From the NCBI GenBank assembly GCA_905620495.1, contig CAJQTK010000041.1:1-33475 (forward strand): 33,475 nucleotides of DNA, written 5' to 3'. Positions within the stretch are counted from its first letter, which is position 1; the number at the start of each line of letters is the position of its first letter. This document shows, piece after piece, positions 33,172-33,475 of the stretch. A program made the position numbers and the translations under genes. A model generated the notes under the pieces. The model saw only the letters and a list, made by a program, of their open reading frames with translations, was not told the origin of the DNA and did no database searches. The DNA is from an uncultured Candidatus Pelagibacter sp. (GTDB lineage Bacteria > Pseudomonadota > Alphaproteobacteria > Pelagibacterales > Pelagibacteraceae).

Positions 33172-33475
33172 TTATGGTTCCTTATTTTCTTTGGAAAATT
33201 AATATCCAGTACTCTTTTAAGGCCATTAAATATTTGATTATTTTGCATTCTAAGCTCTATTAATTTCCAAGCGTGAGGTATTAGTTTTAAATACATTTTC
33301 TTTTTATCTCTCTCTGCCAACCTTGCAAAAATTCCTATTATTTTCATATTTCTAATCACTGATAATATTTCGAAATCATTTAATAAAATAACTTTATTAA
33401 CTTTGTCATCATCTAATTTTAAATAATAATTATAAATATTATCTTTTAATTTTTTATTAGATTTAAACCTAACAT
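33168..33475 (-). CDS. Partial AmgK-like anomeric sugar kinase (aminoglycoside phosphotransferase fold), C-terminus only
   Basis: The frame is open from the right edge to TGA at 33168-33170, giving about 101 residues. It carries VIRNMKIIGIFARLAERDKK and MYLKLIPHAWKLIE, matching the conserved end of AmgK proteins (NLKIIGIF-R-L-x-x-R-D-x-K-x-x-Y-L-x-x-x-P). The N-terminal catalytic part lies outside the window. The apparent start at 33359 (GTG) is internal. AmgK phosphorylates MurNAc and GlcNAc at C1, feeding the MurU-like enzyme next to it. Confidence 0.85.
   Translation of the reverse strand, partial: VRFKSNKKLKDNIYNYYLKLDDDKVNKVILLNDFEILSVIRNMKIIGIFARLAERDKKKMYLKLIPHAWKLIELRMQNNQIFNGLKRVLDINFPKKIRNHK

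Noticed and set aside
33168..33359. A complete 63-residue small protein at the right edge
   Set aside because: The frame continues without a stop to the window edge and matches the C-terminus of an AmgK-like kinase, so the GTG at 33359 is internal.

Overview
The window looks like a streamlined marine alphaproteobacterium of the SAR11 / Candidatus Pelagibacter type. The DNA is very AT-rich and A/T-ending codons dominate. Genes are packed with gaps of a few bases or with ATGA/TAATG overlaps, and several convergent pairs overlap at their stops. The genes are mostly single-copy housekeeping, transport and envelope functions. This assignment rests on overall character and gene families; no rRNA or other phylogenetic marker is present. 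I saw no tRNA, rRNA, CRISPR array, integrase, transposase or insertion sequence.

Layout. (1) 1-2450 is accessory in character: a gene fragment running off the left edge, a secreted serine-hydrolase (beta-lactamase fold) gene and a DUF805 membrane-protein gene. These are separated by three homologous intergenic elements that each end in nearly the same GGGCAG/CTGCCC terminator hairpin. Two of them are accompanied by 11-12 bp iterated motifs. (2) 2448-6667 holds a DEAD-box-type RNA helicase with a DETD box and a duplicated basic tail, then divergent typA, which converges on a YczE-like membrane protein. (3) 6840-10724 holds a DUF6134 exported protein and a minus-strand operon of tldD, pmbA and a truncated FAD oxidoreductase. 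(4) 10833-16850 holds a rhodanese / DCC-thioredoxin-like / TPR set, a coiled-coil protein with a histone-H1-like N-terminus, a DapA-like aldolase plus cyclopropane synthase pair, a GT9 glycosyltransferase and a membrane DnaJ protein. (5) 16868-22732 holds oligopeptidase B and a purine-uptake neighbourhood with two different NCS2 permeases and a purine-type phosphoribosyltransferase. (6) 22777-25467 holds a GT17 glycosyltransferase, a DUF1330 protein, an AlkA-type glycosylase and an EamA transporter. (7) 25503-30755 is a tight plus-strand operon of msrA, a sseA-type sulfurtransferase, an RND adaptor and an RND pump. (8) 30752-33475 holds an SLT-like lipoprotein, a VanZ-like protein, gpmA, and a MurU-like / AmgK-like pair in which the kinase runs off the right edge.

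Points most worth attention. The RND adaptor appears to lack its whole alpha-helical hairpin, the part that normally reaches the TolC channel, although its pump keeps the proton-relay residues. The left end looks like single-gene cassettes separated by a repeated terminator-like element. Other points are a G9 tract in a truncated flavoprotein, a perfect 79-bp coding duplication in the helicase tail, and a 30-bp tandem repeat that builds a Lys/Pro/Ala-rich N-terminus.

Functional links. The cell appears to salvage purines through two NCS2 carriers and a phosphoribosyltransferase. It appears to recycle peptidoglycan sugar through AmgK/MurU-like enzymes, to modify its membrane lipids through Cfa, and to couple methionine-sulfoxide repair, sulfur transfer and efflux in one transcription unit.
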